Below, piece after piece: positions 1 through 14,000 of a stretch of 64,000 nucleotides of DNA. A program made the translations under genes and the position numbers. Below the pieces are notes generated by a model. The model had not been told where the DNA came from, made no database searches, and worked only from the letters and a program-made list of their open reading frames with translations. The stretch's first letter is position 1. Each line of letters starts with the position of its first letter. The DNA lies in assembly GCA_039545355.1 (NCBI GenBank), contig BCJJ01000029.1, forward strand, positions 310,001 through 374,000, written 5' to 3'. The stretch is from Trichosporon coremiiforme (lineage: Eukaryota; Basidiomycota; Tremellomycetes; Trichosporonales; Trichosporonaceae).

Positions 1-3000
1 AGCCGCGAGACTACCAATGCTCTCCTCGTTATACTGTATCAGTCAACCAGATTCGGCACAGAGGCCTGTGCAGCCTGCGCAGTTGGACTGCTTGCTGGTG
101 GAGACAAGTCTCTAAGGAACCATTCAAAACAGGAACAACTCCGGTCCGCGGGCTTGTCAGCTGAACAACTGGATGAGTCCCGTACATTCCCAAGGAAAGA
201 CAGGGCGACCGGAGGCGGGCCGCCTCTCCCATCGAAAGAGATCGCAGCTGCAATGCAGTACCACAGATTGCATATCGGCGTGCGCCGCAAAATGTGATTC
301 TGCTGCCCGTCTCGTTACGTTGTAAGTGAGTTGGTAGCGACATCAGATCTGCGATGGAAACAGAAATGACCTGAGTCTGCTCCCCGCGGTCCATCTGCCC
401 GCTCCTCCGTCATAGAGCCGCCCTGGAGGAGAGTTTGGAGTTCTCGTTAGGTTGCTCAGAACCCGCCGCGGCCATACTCGTAACGAGTCCCCTTTTGTCT
501 GTGCCAGACGGTGCAGCTGTAGGCAGTGCCGATACAACGCCATGGGCTCTGAAACCGGCACGCGGCATGGAGATCATCATAAACATAAAGATACAAGTGC
601 AGAGTGCGCACCTGCGCACCTAGCTCCCTGTCGGACGGTCACCACATCGATTGGGCCAGCCCCCCACGGCAGACACAACGGCAAAGACGGCACCATGCTC
701 AGTGATCCCGTGCAGGGTGCTTCTTTAGACCCGCAGAGGTGTTGAGTTGGCAAGTGAAAGTGATTGAAAAGGGAGTCTTGCGGGTGTGTCGATTCGCCGA
801 CTTTGACAGTGTCAGTCAGGCACGAACGGCAATCAACTAGATCACAACTGATCCTACCTCCTGCAATTCTGACTCGGGCTCCTGTCTGCGTGTCGGATGC
901 CGTCCCTGCGTTTCGCGGCATCACCTCTGGTCGAGGGTTGACTACGCCGTTGTCTAGTCCAAGCACAGTTCCGCATCGACAGACCAGCTCTGTCCTTCGT
1001 CTATTTCGCCGGAGAACTCGGTCTCGAGCGAAACAAACAGTTTCCAGTGAGCGCTTTCCAAGTTGTTCAGGTACGCAACCTTCCTCGTCAAACTCCTGGA
1101 CGCTCCGAAGTTCTCCCGGCGTTACTATGTCCCCATTCATTTCCCGTGTTTATGGACCCCGCCTTCAGGTCGCTTGTGAGAGCGACGGAGACAGTACAGG
1201 GAGACTTGTGTGGAAGACGCTGCCCCGTCAGATGATCTTCGTGTGGTTGACTGACCCAGCCCAGCTTGAACCTTGTCGGGTGTACCTCGGGTAGATCCAC
1301 GGCTGACATAGGAGGGATGTATCCTTCACCAGTTGGTCCACTTCCCCGGACGTTGGCCCCGTCAACCAAGAGGCTCTTTCGAAAGGCGGGGCGCTTGTGC
1401 AGACGAAACGACCTGGGGCATTCGCATCATTGGTGGTCCCCACACGAGGTCGCCGGGGTAAGTGGTGCTGGCCATCTTGAACCCCGTCCAAGCCAGGGTC
1501 AGCGCACAGGGGAGACCCTTTGCCACATGCACCACTCCTTGCGGTCAGACATACGTGCCTTCACAGTTGACGCTGCCCGTTGAAGGGACTGCGCGATCCG
1601 TCACCGGACGGCCACCCTCTTTGGATCTGCATGCGCCTTTGGCATGTCAACCAAAGAGACGGTTCACGGGCCAGCAGCAGCGGGACCGTTCTGCTGGCAG
1701 TCCACTTCCAGATCAGTCACATAGTCGCTTCTGAATACGTGAAGCAAAACCCTATGATTCAGTCGCTCAGTAGAGGGGTGCTGGACCGACTGGGCGGTAA
1801 CGATATGGTTAACGGGAATGAGCGAGATCCAACTTTTGTCCCTGAGCTCTCCCAGAACAGCTACAGAGCAGAGATTGGCCCAGCGGAAACGTCCAGCTTC
1901 TAGATGCAAGATCTTGGGGCTACACCAAGTCCATGTTACATGTTCATGAACGCAAAAGCCTTTCAGTGTCATGCCGGTGTCTCTTCTCAAGCCTAGTCGC
2001 CGTTGTGTCGTAAAGACGCGTAAGAGTTCCTGGACTAAGTTCGCCTAGGCCGGGGGTTTCGGCGCTAATTCAGACCACTACGAGATGTCTGACTGCTCCC
2101 AATCTTGGGAACACCTTACCGTAACTGGTTAACAGGTAATGGGACCTCAGGTATTCCACCGGAGCGCAGAACTCAGGATCAACTCCGAAGGCTGTTTGGT
2201 CTGCCCGCACGCGCACGCGCCTGGACGCTATCGACCTGTGGGCATTGCTGGAGGACTAGTTAGTCTCAGGATGCGAAGACGACGTCTCGTGTCACCAGCC
2301 GGCTGGTCCAGTCCTGCGCTCTCGTACAAGTCGCAGGATCTCACGTCACGGTCGCTGCTGGACCACGAGGTGTCTGAGGGTTTCGAGGAACAAATGAGGG
2401 ACTCAGGTCGCGAGCTGTGGCTTCAGGTCGCTAACCGAGGGGCACTGAGGGATGGGTTACGTCAAAACCAGGAGCGGTCAAGGCACACCCTTCCAGTGGC
2501 TTCAGAGATGTGACCTGTAGGGCCAACAAGGGCCCATAGGGCCTAGATGGACCGGACCGTGCCTCTGCCGGTTCCTACGCAGGAGCACAGGGGTTAACGC
2601 AAGCCCGCGGCAAGCGGCAAGAGGAAGACTAGACGCCCATAGGGCCCAGAAACAAAGTGCACGCTAAAGCACCCAGAGCTTCTGCGCTTAACTGCCTGTG
2701 TTTGATTACCTTGGTGTATGCTTGCACAAAGGGCGCAGTCGCAGCCGCGCTGCCGGGGAGAGGTCGACGTCTCCGAACCGATGGGACGATCCCCGAAGTA
2801 GGAAGCTCCAACGCAACACCGTAGGTGCAGCAGCAGCAGCAACAGGTGCAGCAGGAGTAGAAGTAGAGGTGACTCGCGGGCCCATCGAGCCTGAGGGTTC
2901 GAGGGTTGCATAGGAGGCAGGGTTGCTCTGATGATGTGTTTGTCGCTTTGCCTATTGGATTGGGACGTTAACGTTAACTTCAGAGCCTCTGTTCCTCGCG

Positions 3001-5714
3001 CCCTTGCGTCCAGTTGTGTCTATTAGCTTCGGCATCTCAGTTAATAATCCAGTCCGTGTCCAGGACCCGCAGCCCAACTCATAGACTAGGGAAGAGGCAT
3101 TCGGCCGGCGACTCAGGATGCGCCAGGACTCTGATCTCTGCGTGTTCAGAGATCCGACTGGGCGGTCGCTCGTGGTAGCCTAAGCGTCGTTGGAACCAGG
3201 TTCACCAGTCTCCCTCGTGCCCTCGCTCGTCTTCCCTCAAGCCTTTGACCCTCACCCTCTCCTCCTATGTATCATGTTTGAACTCTCCCATTTCAGCGCA
3301 TTCACCTCTCTCTTCATTCTACTTCACCTGCCTCAGCTTGCATTCAGACGACCATTCCGATACACTTCTGCTACGAGTCTACGGCCTAGCTCTAACCGAT
3401 TTATCTCATCCACCCGGGTTCTTGCTCCTTAACCCCTCCCCTCCCTCACACCGCCTCTCCTCCAGAGCGCCTTTCCTAGCCCTTCGCTTTCGCCTGCCTC
3501 GGCCCCTGCTTCCTCCTCTCGTGCCCCTACTCCCCACCTCGAGCCGGGACTGCAAGCCTCGAGGCCAGTTACTCCACTCAGTACTAGTAGGCCGGGAGTT
3601 TGCTTGGACAAACCGACAAACCAAGAGGACGCATTCAGCGGTCTGAGCGGTATAAAGGTGACGCACCCTGCTCTCGCGAGTCCCATTGCATTCCCCCATA
3701 CTTGTCCGTTAGACTGTTCGACAACCCCGTCCGGGAATTACCGACGATTGATCCACTTGCACGGGGTCGTACAACCTGAAGAGTTGGAGCTGTGCCGACG
3801 TCAAGCGCATTCGGCACGCGAGACACGCGATACGCAGTGCATAAGAGTGACTTCTGTGCGGGCTGCGAAGGACTGGATGAACCCACCCCCTGCCCAGGGT
3901 CGCGCAAGGATCTGATTCAGCCGTTTTCTTTGTGGCTTGTGATCCACCCGACCGCGCCGACCGCCCGACTGTTCAGGCATCGCTGAGAAGGTCTGCGCCT
4001 GCGCACCCTAGCCCCCGAAGTCGAGAGTTCTGGCATTGGACCTGCGCAGGAGCTTATGATCTGTAGGACCTGTAGGATCGTAGGATCGTAGGAGCGCCCC
4101 CCTCCAGCGCCTCTCAGTTCCCTTGTCTTCGGTACCCTCGACCTCGACATCCGCGACGCCCACAACGCCCCCGACCCTCAGCGCAGCTCAAGCCCATATC
4201 CCATATCAGGCTGACTGCATTCCTTTCCCAAACGATCGTCACCGTCGTCACCAGCCTCCTGGCACCTGCAACCACCTCTCCTCTCCTCTCCTCTCCTCGA
4301 CCCCGATCCCCCGACCTCGTTCTCTTTTTGAAACACAACCTCAACTCGAGTCCTACCGGCAACCTCGAGACCGCACGGCCACGCCACAGCATCCCGGCTA
4401 TCAGCTGCCCCACTCAGTCTGGCCCGGTCAGGCCCGCAGGAACTCGCCGCCTAGGTACACGGGCAAGTGAGTAAGTAGAGCAAACATGTCCGAGATCACA
4501 CAGATCGCTGACCAGATAGAGATACAGCCACGGGCTGCACACTTCGCTGCTCCTAAACGAGCGGGCTGCATAGGTAGCGCAGGCACGTCCAGCTGCACAG
4601 CAAGCGGGGGCCACGAGAACTCGAGACGTAGTTGCTTCGTTGGTGACTTCCCCGCGTGCCCTATCACTTGGCCGCCCTTCGTCTCGGTCTTGGCCCTCAA
4701 CTCGAAAGGATCCTTGCCCAAACTTCTACGCCTCGACGTCTTGGACCCCCGAGCTCCCTACCTGCCAACCTTCAGGCTCCGACGTGATCCTGTCCAATCC
4801 ACCAGACCCACTCTTCCAAACAAACGTATATCCTTCCACTTTCATCGGCATTCCACTGCACCCTTCAAACACCCATAGCGTCGCCTGTTTCATACGTGCT
4901 TGCTCCATCGATACTTATACACGACGTCGGCACAAGCACCCAACGCAACTTGACCCAGAACTCTTTATCTACCACCCACCGCCGGCACAGCTTTGGTGGC
5001 AAAACACAGCAACATTCCGACTCCTCGCCCTAGTGTCCCCCACTCGCCAGCGCCCTAGACTTCCACGAGCTAAGCGTCGTCGCGTAAGCACGGATTGGAT
5101 TGGTCTGGATCAGTTCCTGGACCTGGACTGCCAGTCCTTTTTTGCGTCTGAACGTTGATCCGGGCGCTTGCCTTGCATGGTGAGCCTCCTTCGACGACAA
5201 CGGTGACTTGCGCTTGGTCCGAAGTTCGCTGGCGCGTTGTGTCTTTTCCGGTCACAGGTTGGTTCCCATTTTGTGCCAGGAATTTTCAGGAGGTCTCCGA
5301 TCAAGATTCGGCGTCAAGCGACCACAGTCGTCATCCTCGACGTCGGTCGTTGACCGGATAGGATCCAGTTGCTTGGAGGCGATCTACCGCGAAACAACCC
5401 GGCTTACGGTGTACATGATATCCTTGATATAATCTGCCGCTGGAATCAACTGCCTTCCTCTTTTCCCTCCTATCGCTATCCAACCACACTCTATCTCTAT
5501 CGAAAAGTGGGACCCACCGTAATCACTCCTCGAGTATCAAGACCCCGATTTCGCTCACGATCTGCAACTTGCACTGTTCTTTCCGCTTCTTCAACGCTGG
5601 TCGAGACCGGCGACCACTGCATACACGATCAGTCCACCGCCTGCAACCGTTGTCGGCTTCAACACGAGTCGACTTAACTACACGCCACCATTCTCTGCGT
5701 TCACACATATCAAG
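1..5714. other. Gene-poor left flank with CT-rich leader-like tract
   Basis: I recognise no gene in this stretch. Open frames in 1-3100 are short, overlap on both strands and show no domain, splice pattern or biased codon use. From about 3200 the + strand becomes CT-rich with short pyrimidine repeats (for example 4275-4297), and there are good donor sites (GTGAGT near 4467), which is how long 5' leaders of fungal regulators look. I infer that part of 3200-5714 is promoter or leader of the Zn2Cys6 gene starting at 5715. A small GTAGGATC tandem lies near 4070-4093, and a GCCCATAGGGCC dodecamer occurs near 2532 and 2635. Confidence 0.5.
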
Positions 5715-8061
5715 ATGAGTGGTGGCGTTGGCGGAAGAGGAGGCGGCGAGCTCCCTTCTTCAACCCAACCTAGGAGGAGACCATCGACGTCGATGCTTGC
5801 AAATCAATCTCCACCTCGACTTCGAACGATGCCGGACCCACGCTGGAGCCCGGAGCCTCGAAGGCTGTCTTATCCTCGGGAGGGGGCAAGCTCTGGACGT
5901 TCATCGGCGCCGAGGATCCACTCAGTTTCACCTGACATCAGGCGTGAACCTCTGTTGCCACCGGCTGCGATTTCGCCCCCGCCGCACAGGCGTTCATCAA
6001 GAGAAGCCCCAAGAAGCACATCGAGCTCAGTGCCATCATTCTACGACGAGCGGTATCTCGGTCGACCCAGAGACTACCCAGAGCCTGCTATTCCAGACCG
6101 CCTGGAGCGAAGTGGGGAGGGTAGCTGGATCCCTCCTCCGGGAGGACCGTGGAACCAGCAGCTACCTCCGCCTTCTTTCAGACATGGCGAACGACCCTAT
6201 TCGTACGGGCCACCTCCGCCAGCACCCTCTGGCCCTCCTGGTGCTCCGTCGGCGGCCGTTCCCAGTCCTCATGCCCTTGGGCATTCTGGGCGAGCACGGT
6301 CCCCGCGTAGGGCCGCAACGTTTCCTGGGCCGGAACAGAGGTAAGTCAACTTGGACCCGAGGCCGGGGTTCCTAGGGTGCAGAGGATCTGCAGCGGACGG
6401 AGAGCAAAAAAGTCCTGACTGAGACACAGCTACGGACCTTCGTCGAGCCACCACAGTATGAGAGAACGCCAGGCAAGCGGTTATGGCGCGTCGAGCGCGG
6501 CTGTGCCGATGCCTGGCAGCGACATGGGAGGTGGCCGCGGCCGGTACGATCGCGGGCCCCGTGCCTCACTGTGAGTGCCGCCGTCTAAACTACGCATTTC
6601 AGGTACTGACAACCACCCTCTACGTTTCCTGCGACCGGCGACCCAACGACCCAACCCGATTTTTAACCTTTGCAACCCACTCTTCATCCGAAAAATATCC
6701 TGAATGTTCTGGTGCTTATTCATCATTCGTCCGTCCCCCGTCTACATCATAACCCGCCCGTAACCGTCGTGCGGCTGCGGAATGTACCTGGGCTCGTCGC
6801 TCGAAATCCGCAACTCTACCTCCACCGCTCCCAGACCGCATGAGCGACCTCGAACGTTCTTCCACCCGCTCGCCACCGTTCACCGTGACTTGTCCGCCTG
6901 GTCAAGAGACCTTGTTGATGCCTACCGTCTCGGATGGGAGGACGCAATGACGCCCGTCGCCGAAGGCCAGTTCCACGTCGACGATGTAGTTCGTGAGTAC
7001 CATCACAAAAATCATCCGGCCGGCCCTCGTTCCTAGAAGCAAGCAGTCACGTAAGCGTTTTGACGGAGGTGCTGACACAATCCTTCACAGATCACCGCGT
7101 ACCTCTGTGGCCACCGCCAGGTCGTCCGACCTCTCAGCCTCGCCCTTCTACCGCTCATGACCCGGAGTTCGAACGCGAAGCCAAACGAGACCTCGAGCGC
7201 AGGAGCAGAGACCGTGAATTGGAAACTCTTCCTTACCCAGCTGCGAAGGATCCGCATCTGTCACCAGCGCGTAGTATGGTCGCGCATCCGTCTCCATACC
7301 CTTCTGCGCCACCACCGTACCCACCTTACGCACATCCCCACTCTCATTCAGGTGCTCAGGTTGGTTCAGGGCTTGGTCCTATTTCAGATTACGCACCGCC
7401 ATACCCTCCGGCTACCGCGCCCTACCAGTATCCCTACTCGGGCGGTCAGTACCCGCCCGCTGGGCCGTACGACCATCCGTCCTATGGCGCGCCCCCTCAT
7501 CTCGGCCCCGGCGGTATGTACGGGGGCCACGGGACAGGAGCATACTCTCGGGCGTCCGAACAACCTGCGCCTCACATGCGTAACCGCCAGATGATCAGCT
7601 GTCATCCCTGTCGTTCACGCAAAGTGAAGTGCTCAGGCGGTCATCCCTGCGAAGCTTGCATCAAGATCAAGAAGACTTCAGAGTGCGAATACGAGAAGAC
7701 TGTCCGACGCAGGGGCAAGGGAAAGAAAAGTCTTATGGGCGAATCAGAATGGCACTCCGAGTCTCAGCGCCAGGAGGGTAGTAGAGGCGAAGGTGGCTCC
7801 GACGACGAGGGCGGCGATGGCGAGCGCCGGCCTTCTGGTGCCACAACATCGCAGGCGACATCTGTGGCCTCTAAGCCGTCCCGCCAATCCAGTGAGCGCA
7901 ATGAACGCCAGGATGCTGGGGCGGCACTGCACGACGATGGCGATGGAGGTAGCTCTGAACGCAGTAGCCTGCCTAGGGGAACCAAGAGGTCCAGGTCCGA
8001 CAGCAGGAGCAAGCCTTCGACTAGCTCGCGACGTGTCCATTCGCAATCGAGGCGGCCCTAG
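5715..8061 (+). CDS. Zn2Cys6 transcription factor with long Pro-rich N-terminus
   Basis: Predicted 631-aa nuclear DNA-binding regulator in four exons: 5715-6340, 6430-6570, 6835-6992, 7091-8061; all junctions keep frame. The zinc cluster is at about residues 477-506, with spacing C-x2-C-x6-C-x5-C-x2-C-x8-C, followed by a basic patch (RRRGKGKK). The first 470 residues are Pro/Ser/Arg-rich and probably disordered; the C-terminus is Ser/Arg-rich and ends in basic residues. No fungal-specific middle homology domain is visible. The cluster sits far from the N-terminus, whereas most family members carry it within the first 100 residues. Intron 2 is 264 nt and contains an AG-free tract. The start is the first ATG of the frame, after a CT-rich leader. 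The target genes are unknown. Confidence 0.8.
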
Positions 8062-11000
8062 CCGCCTGGTGCTGCGGCTCTTGCTGGCGAACGAGGCAGC
8101 CATTCACTATCTATGAGAGATACCTCTGGCCCTCACCACAGACGACCTTCGGACTCCCCCGCCACCGACTCAGTATATGCTTCAAGCCCAAGACGCGCTC
8201 GATGGTTTCCGTTTCGGTGGCAAAACACCGCTTGGTGGCCAAGTCGCCGACAGTGCATTCAATCTTCCTCGTTACGGCGATTGAGGGAGTCGAAAGCCTG
8301 TAGGGAGGAGGAAAGGTCTCTTGCAGCCGGAGTGTACCTGGTCGAGAGCATCCACTATTCGTTCCTCGCCATCCCACCCTCTCCGGCGGCCGAAGCTTTT
8401 TTCCAGCTACTTTGTCCGACCGGGGGTCCGCAGCCAGCTCGCACTGTCGTCGTAGCCATCCGAGTGCCGTTTTCATAACCAGCAATGGCCGGCGGCCCGA
8501 GCCCGTGGGCGTACAGCCCCATTGCAATGGAGACTGTATCATTCTTGCCAACCGCAACTGTTCCTTCCAAACATCCACACTGTCCTGTCTTCGCATATGT
8601 CACCTGCCAGCGCAGCGGTGATTACAACACTGGCCGCTCCAATACGGCCACCACACGTCTCGCAGCATCACTTTTCTCCTCTCTTCATATCACATCAACT
8701 ACATAGTCGTTCGATACTAGTCATTGCATCTTTCTATACCCTGAAGCTTTTAATTACCGAATTGTTTCCTAGAGCAGCTGTCCAATGTCGGCTGAGGTGC
8801 TCTTGCCTCTGTTGTCTGCCACGAACGCCTCACCCGGCGGCACTGTCTCACAAGATCCCGCCTAACTTTTGCTTAGTGGAACTGAATGGCCCCGCAGCTG
8901 CCCCGGAGGCGTTAAGCTCGGTCGTCCTCTTGTGTGCATCTTACGCCTCCGACCGAGGTTCAGCGTGTGTCAGGTATGCATCCGGGGCAAAAAGGATGTT
9001 CCGAGCGAGGATCGTGCTTAGGTGCTCATGCTGACACTTTGAGATTGACCACACGCGTCAGAAGAGTGGGTCGAAGTGCCACATTCCCAGCTGACAGGAG
9101 GGTCTGGAGGACCAGAAAGGGAGCCAGAAGGGCGGCGTGGAGCTCAAAAGTGGGGTCATCGACTCCCTTGGGTCAACACGCGGTGGTGAGGAATGACACC
9201 GCGGCACTGCAAGGGGCACCTTTAGCGCTGACGATCGGATGTCTCTGCCAGTCGTCCTAAGGGCTCACCGAGGGATCAGCCAGCCAACGCGCTGGACGCG
9301 CACACCGCCGGCTCGCTCGGAGTTTGCCCTTCCATGTCCAGGTTTCGGACGTCGGAGTTGAGGGATCCACGGCTTTGCGCACGCGCGCACGTAGGCAGCC
9401 TGCACTCCGCTGCGTTTCATGCTGCAAAATAGAGGTCTCCAATAGAGGGCAGACGAGCACCTCGATCGCAATCGACCGCCGCCATGGGTGACCGGATGGA
9501 GCGCGCTTCCACTTCCGCAGCTCCAAACGCGTCACTAGCTCTGGTGACTGATGATGTCAACGGCGTCCAAGCTGGTTCCGCAACAGGTAAGAGACGTCTC
9601 TGCTCGTCTGCAGTTCAGCAGGACCGGACAAAGTTTGCCTTGCGTTCTTTTTCGGAGCTGCGAGAAAAATCTGCGCTTCTTTTCCTATCAGAGTGTCCGT
9701 CGTCAACTTTGAGCACGACGGAGAAGGACAGGCACCTGCGCTCTCTCGCATGTGATGCACTTGCGCAGCCCTTCACCCTTTGGTCGCCTGCCTTCTTCGC
9801 GGAACGGCTTCAGCTCTCAGATGTGGTCTCGGCATCGCTCGGCATGCCGCGCGGGGTGCCAGGCTGGCCAGGCTGGATGACACCAGGCTCACAGAGCCAT
9901 GCGCCCTGCGTACAGGGAAGGCGGGCCCTTGGACCTGGCCAAACTGGACTGCTCGGCACCTTTCCTGCGCGCAGGGAACAGGGCGGGTGGGGGTCCAGTT
10001 TAGCCTGTTCTGTCTTGTTTGGTCTTCCTCGTAGTGCACCGACATTGCAAGCGCAGTGGCCTCGCCGTCGCGCTGTGCCGCCTAGCGCAGGGGCCGCAAA
10101 CGATGTGAGTGGTACGTGCGGGTGTGTGCAGTGATGTCAACTGAGTAGAACCCTGCAAATGCGCGCCCTGTGTCGCGGCAGCGGACTAGCTCTGGCGCGC
10201 TCGCTGGTTGACTGGATCATGGTCTTCCTCCATTCTCCTGCAGCTCCTGATCTCCTGCACGCCCCCGGTTCAGAGGCGCGACGGTAATTTCCATCCCCTG
10301 TTCCTTCCTTCGTTAGCGCAGACATTTCACGCTAGCTCGGCGCATTGCCCGGGGTGTGTTTGGACTTCGGTCCCCCCTACCGCCAGCCGCCCGCCTTGGC
10401 CGTCTTGCGCTCTCATGCCCGCCCCCTTTCGCTCCCTTTCGGTCGCCTGCTACGCCACTGTGCCTCCCAGAGTTCCGTCTTGGGTCTTGACGCTTGACCG
10501 AGAGCCGTACGCTGACGGAGGTGGTGCTGATATTAACTCCTCTGACGCTGCAGGCGCTATCGGTAATGAACAGGCGGCTGATGAACGCGGCGAGAGCCGA
10601 CAGACGCTGGCGTCAGCGCAGACGTTCCTGTACCTTGCCGAATGCCTGTTCACGTCGTTTCCTTGTGCCTCTTCTAATACCGGATAAACAATTCAGCGCC
10701 AATTCATCTACATCGAAATGCGCAATGATGCCCTCGGCGTCAGGAGAGGGAGTCACCTCTGTCTCACATGGTCGGTAAGCCTCATTAGGGCTGAATACGC
10801 GCACTACTATCAGATAGTCCGAGATCTCAAATGAAAGATCGCCCGACCAGTAGGGATCTCAAATCATCAGATAACCCGGTCCTTGCATCTCAAATCAGCA
10901 GATAAAGCGACCTTTATCCCTGGGCGCATCTCAAATGCAGGTAGAATACCGACCGTAATCTCCAATGTAAGCGCCGACTTGATCTCAAATAGAATACAAG

Positions 11001-14000
11001 TTCCGCCGACTCTCCGACGCACATCTCAAATGCATGCATGCTGCGCAATGGCCGGTTTAAGCGTGAATCAATGCATGCATTGAGTCAAGTTTGACGGGCC
11101 ATGTCGCTCCCGACGATGGCTCGAGTCTGGGGCATGGCCAGCCAGGCTGGACTGTCGTAGTCGCCAACCATGGCGCAGATGATTTTGGAACCAGCCATGC
11201 CCTATTAGAAAATCGCGCATTCAAATCGAGCTAGCCAGTTCTAATTGTGACGCGGTGAGGCCGCCTTTGACACGGTTTGATCCTCTAACTCTGGGTAATT
11301 CCAGGCGCTCCAGGATTCGTTGAACCCTATTCCACACCCCTGGTCCGCCCCTGACATCTTCCCTGAGGATCCCCCTGTCCTCCCTCTACGAGACGTCGGT
11401 AACGTAACCGCCGCTTGAGGATCCCTCCCAATCTCGTACTTTCAAGTGCACCCAGCGTAAGAATCGAAACATCTCTCCTTCGCTAACGTGAGTAACTACG
11501 TCACGCGCAGACGACGGATGGAGGAGGTGACGCGTGCGGAAGTGTGTGCCCCGTCGCAGCTCCGAATGCCGAAGACGACCGTTTGAACGTGCACTGGGTG
11601 CTCTGGACATACGGCTCCCGCGATCGATACCGGCAGTCTGGACCGTGGAACAGTCCCAGACACCTCCCTACGACTGCGCCGACAACGGCATACTGCCGCT
11701 ACCAGTCGCCTGCAGCCGAATGCAACCATGTCAGGCAGCCGCTAGCAGCCGCCTCGGCAGCCTGGCACTGGCGGCATACCGGCTGATCATTCGTGCAGCG
11801 CGTGCACTGCCGCTTCATAGAGCTAGAGCTATGAACTCGACTGGACACCCCCTCTCGAAGGAAGAGCCGCTCAACGCCCGCAGTACTGCCAGTCGCGGCC
11901 TTCGGCACTCGGCATTGGCTGTCGCTGCAGCGCACAGTGATGAGTTCCCAGGTATTCTCAGGTGGAGGCTATGCAGTGGCCAAGCAGAGGCAGAGCACAA
12001 CCCAGACGCAGGGCTGCGCGCTCCCGAGGAAGGCATTCTCCGACAACGTTTTTCCGGGTTAAGCTTGCTTGTTTGCTCTATTTTCCGACCATGCGACGAC
12101 AATGCCCTCGTTGAGCGAAGTGCGAGTGACTTTGACTTGACTCTCATTAGCGACAGCCGACAACCGATACGCGACAAGCGAATGTTCCTAGGAAGCGGCA
12201 GTGACAACTCAGGAGAAGGGTTGTGCAGGGCACATACGAAGGGACTCGCGACACGAGTGGCAGATCAGTAAACAGAAATCCGTGAATCGCAGACAGCACA
12301 CTATGCTGTCAAGTGAGTTATTCACAGTCATCTTTTTCCGAGACAGTGGGAAACCCCTCGAAGTGCCTCGACAGTTGGCCCTCCACGTTACTCGACAATC
12401 GACGGTTGACCCTTGAGACCACCATTCCCTTTGATTCTTCTACGTCCCTCGAACCATCGACCCCCTCATCTTCGACCTAGGCCCTGCTCTGCCCGTGTCT
12501 CAGAACGTCGGTACTCCCCGCGCTTCCAGTCGAGCATTGTTCGCTAGTGCCGGCCTCGCCTCGACTCGGCTGTATCGCTGCCGCTGGTTCTGCCGTTTCG
12601 TCAGACGCAGGTGGTTCAAAGTGGGGCATTGGAGAAGTACCAGTGTCTCTTCGAACGTCACAGCCCCCCCTATTGCCAACACCAAGTCCCATGCCGGGAG
12701 GCATGCCAGGCAAGACTCTCCGACTCGGATCAGGACATGACCACGGCCCTCCTTACTCATGATCATTCAAAATGATGACGGGACTCAATTGAACTGAGGC
12801 GAACAGAACCGGGCGACCACGCGCTGGGGCTAGCAGGATACTGTGGTGGGAATCCTTGGAACGTTTACACCGTTCCTTCCAGTTACCATCAATTGCCATC
12901 AATTGCTGCACTCTGCAGAGTGACTACCGCAGTGTGGCGCGTGTCGAGTCGGCAACAGACCCGCCTTCCAGAATGCACGCCGCGGCGGAACAAGGCCGGC
13001 GCGAACACATGTGGGTCTCTGGAGGTCAAGCGGGGGTAGACACGAACGTGCCGTGCACGTCGACAACACGGCCAATTCAATATCGACCGCAGCTGCTGTT
13101 CTAGAGCACGGCAGACGAGGCGGGCGTGGAGGGGCGGAGCCGATGGCGGAGACGTTGGCGCAAGGCGTCGTCGCACTCCCACGCTATGCGGACCGCAGAG
13201 AGCACGCAGTCGTCGGCGCGTCGAGTACGAGAGTCTTGCAACAAGGGACTCGGATTTCTACACGATCAGCGTGGCAGAACTCGACTTGCTCTCACGCTTT
13301 CCCTACCTTCGCGCAACGACAGGCAGGCTTGCGTGAACTTAAGGAGCCGCAAGATGGAGTATCGCCACGGACAAAACATGCAGAGCACAGACACAGAGGA
13401 AACTCGCCCAGAGGGTTCTTTCTTCTCGAACTCCGCCTCGGACCAGGATGTCCGCCTGTCGTGGTTAACGCCCGCAATCAGCATTTGGGGGTAGAAGCTG
13501 AGAGTACCTGTCAGCCTCACGCGACCCGGCGGTCAGCGTGAAGGTTGGACTCCCCCTTCGGGTGCTCCACGCACCAACTCCAACGAAGACGCCCCTCCCT
13601 CAAAGCTTCTCCCGTTGCCATACGCACCCCTTGTGTCCTCGGCTCCTCCGTTGCGCAGCTCCAGTGCTTTCGCTCCGCTCGCTTCTGCATTGATTCGGTC
13701 GTTAGCCAGCCAAATCGGTCGGGTAGAACTGAAGATGCGCCACCTCGTTGACAAACGGCGAGTTCGTTGTGGTTACGCGTCTTTTGTTGTGAGTGATGAG
13801 AGAGTTCTCGACCACCCCCAGAGTCCCAGACGGGAAGATGTGCTGGTCACCTGACGCCTAACAGCTTGCGCTGATACCAGAGCCCCTCGCCACCTTAACA
13901 GCGATTGCATCCGACACGGCCCCGGCACGCCTTCGGACGCAAGCACAGCAGTGTCGGCATCTGTTACAGCTCCGCTCTAAGAATAAGTCGGGGAGAGTCC

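Noticed and set aside
577..1294. Overlapping 176-187 aa frames on both strands near the left edge, suspected as rRNA-derived frames
   Set aside because: I compared the sequence with remembered conserved rRNA segments and found no convincing match; no protein domain is visible either.
11534..12271. 245-aa open frame on the + strand
   Set aside because: Composition is not coding-like, there is no domain, and overlapping frames exist on both strands.
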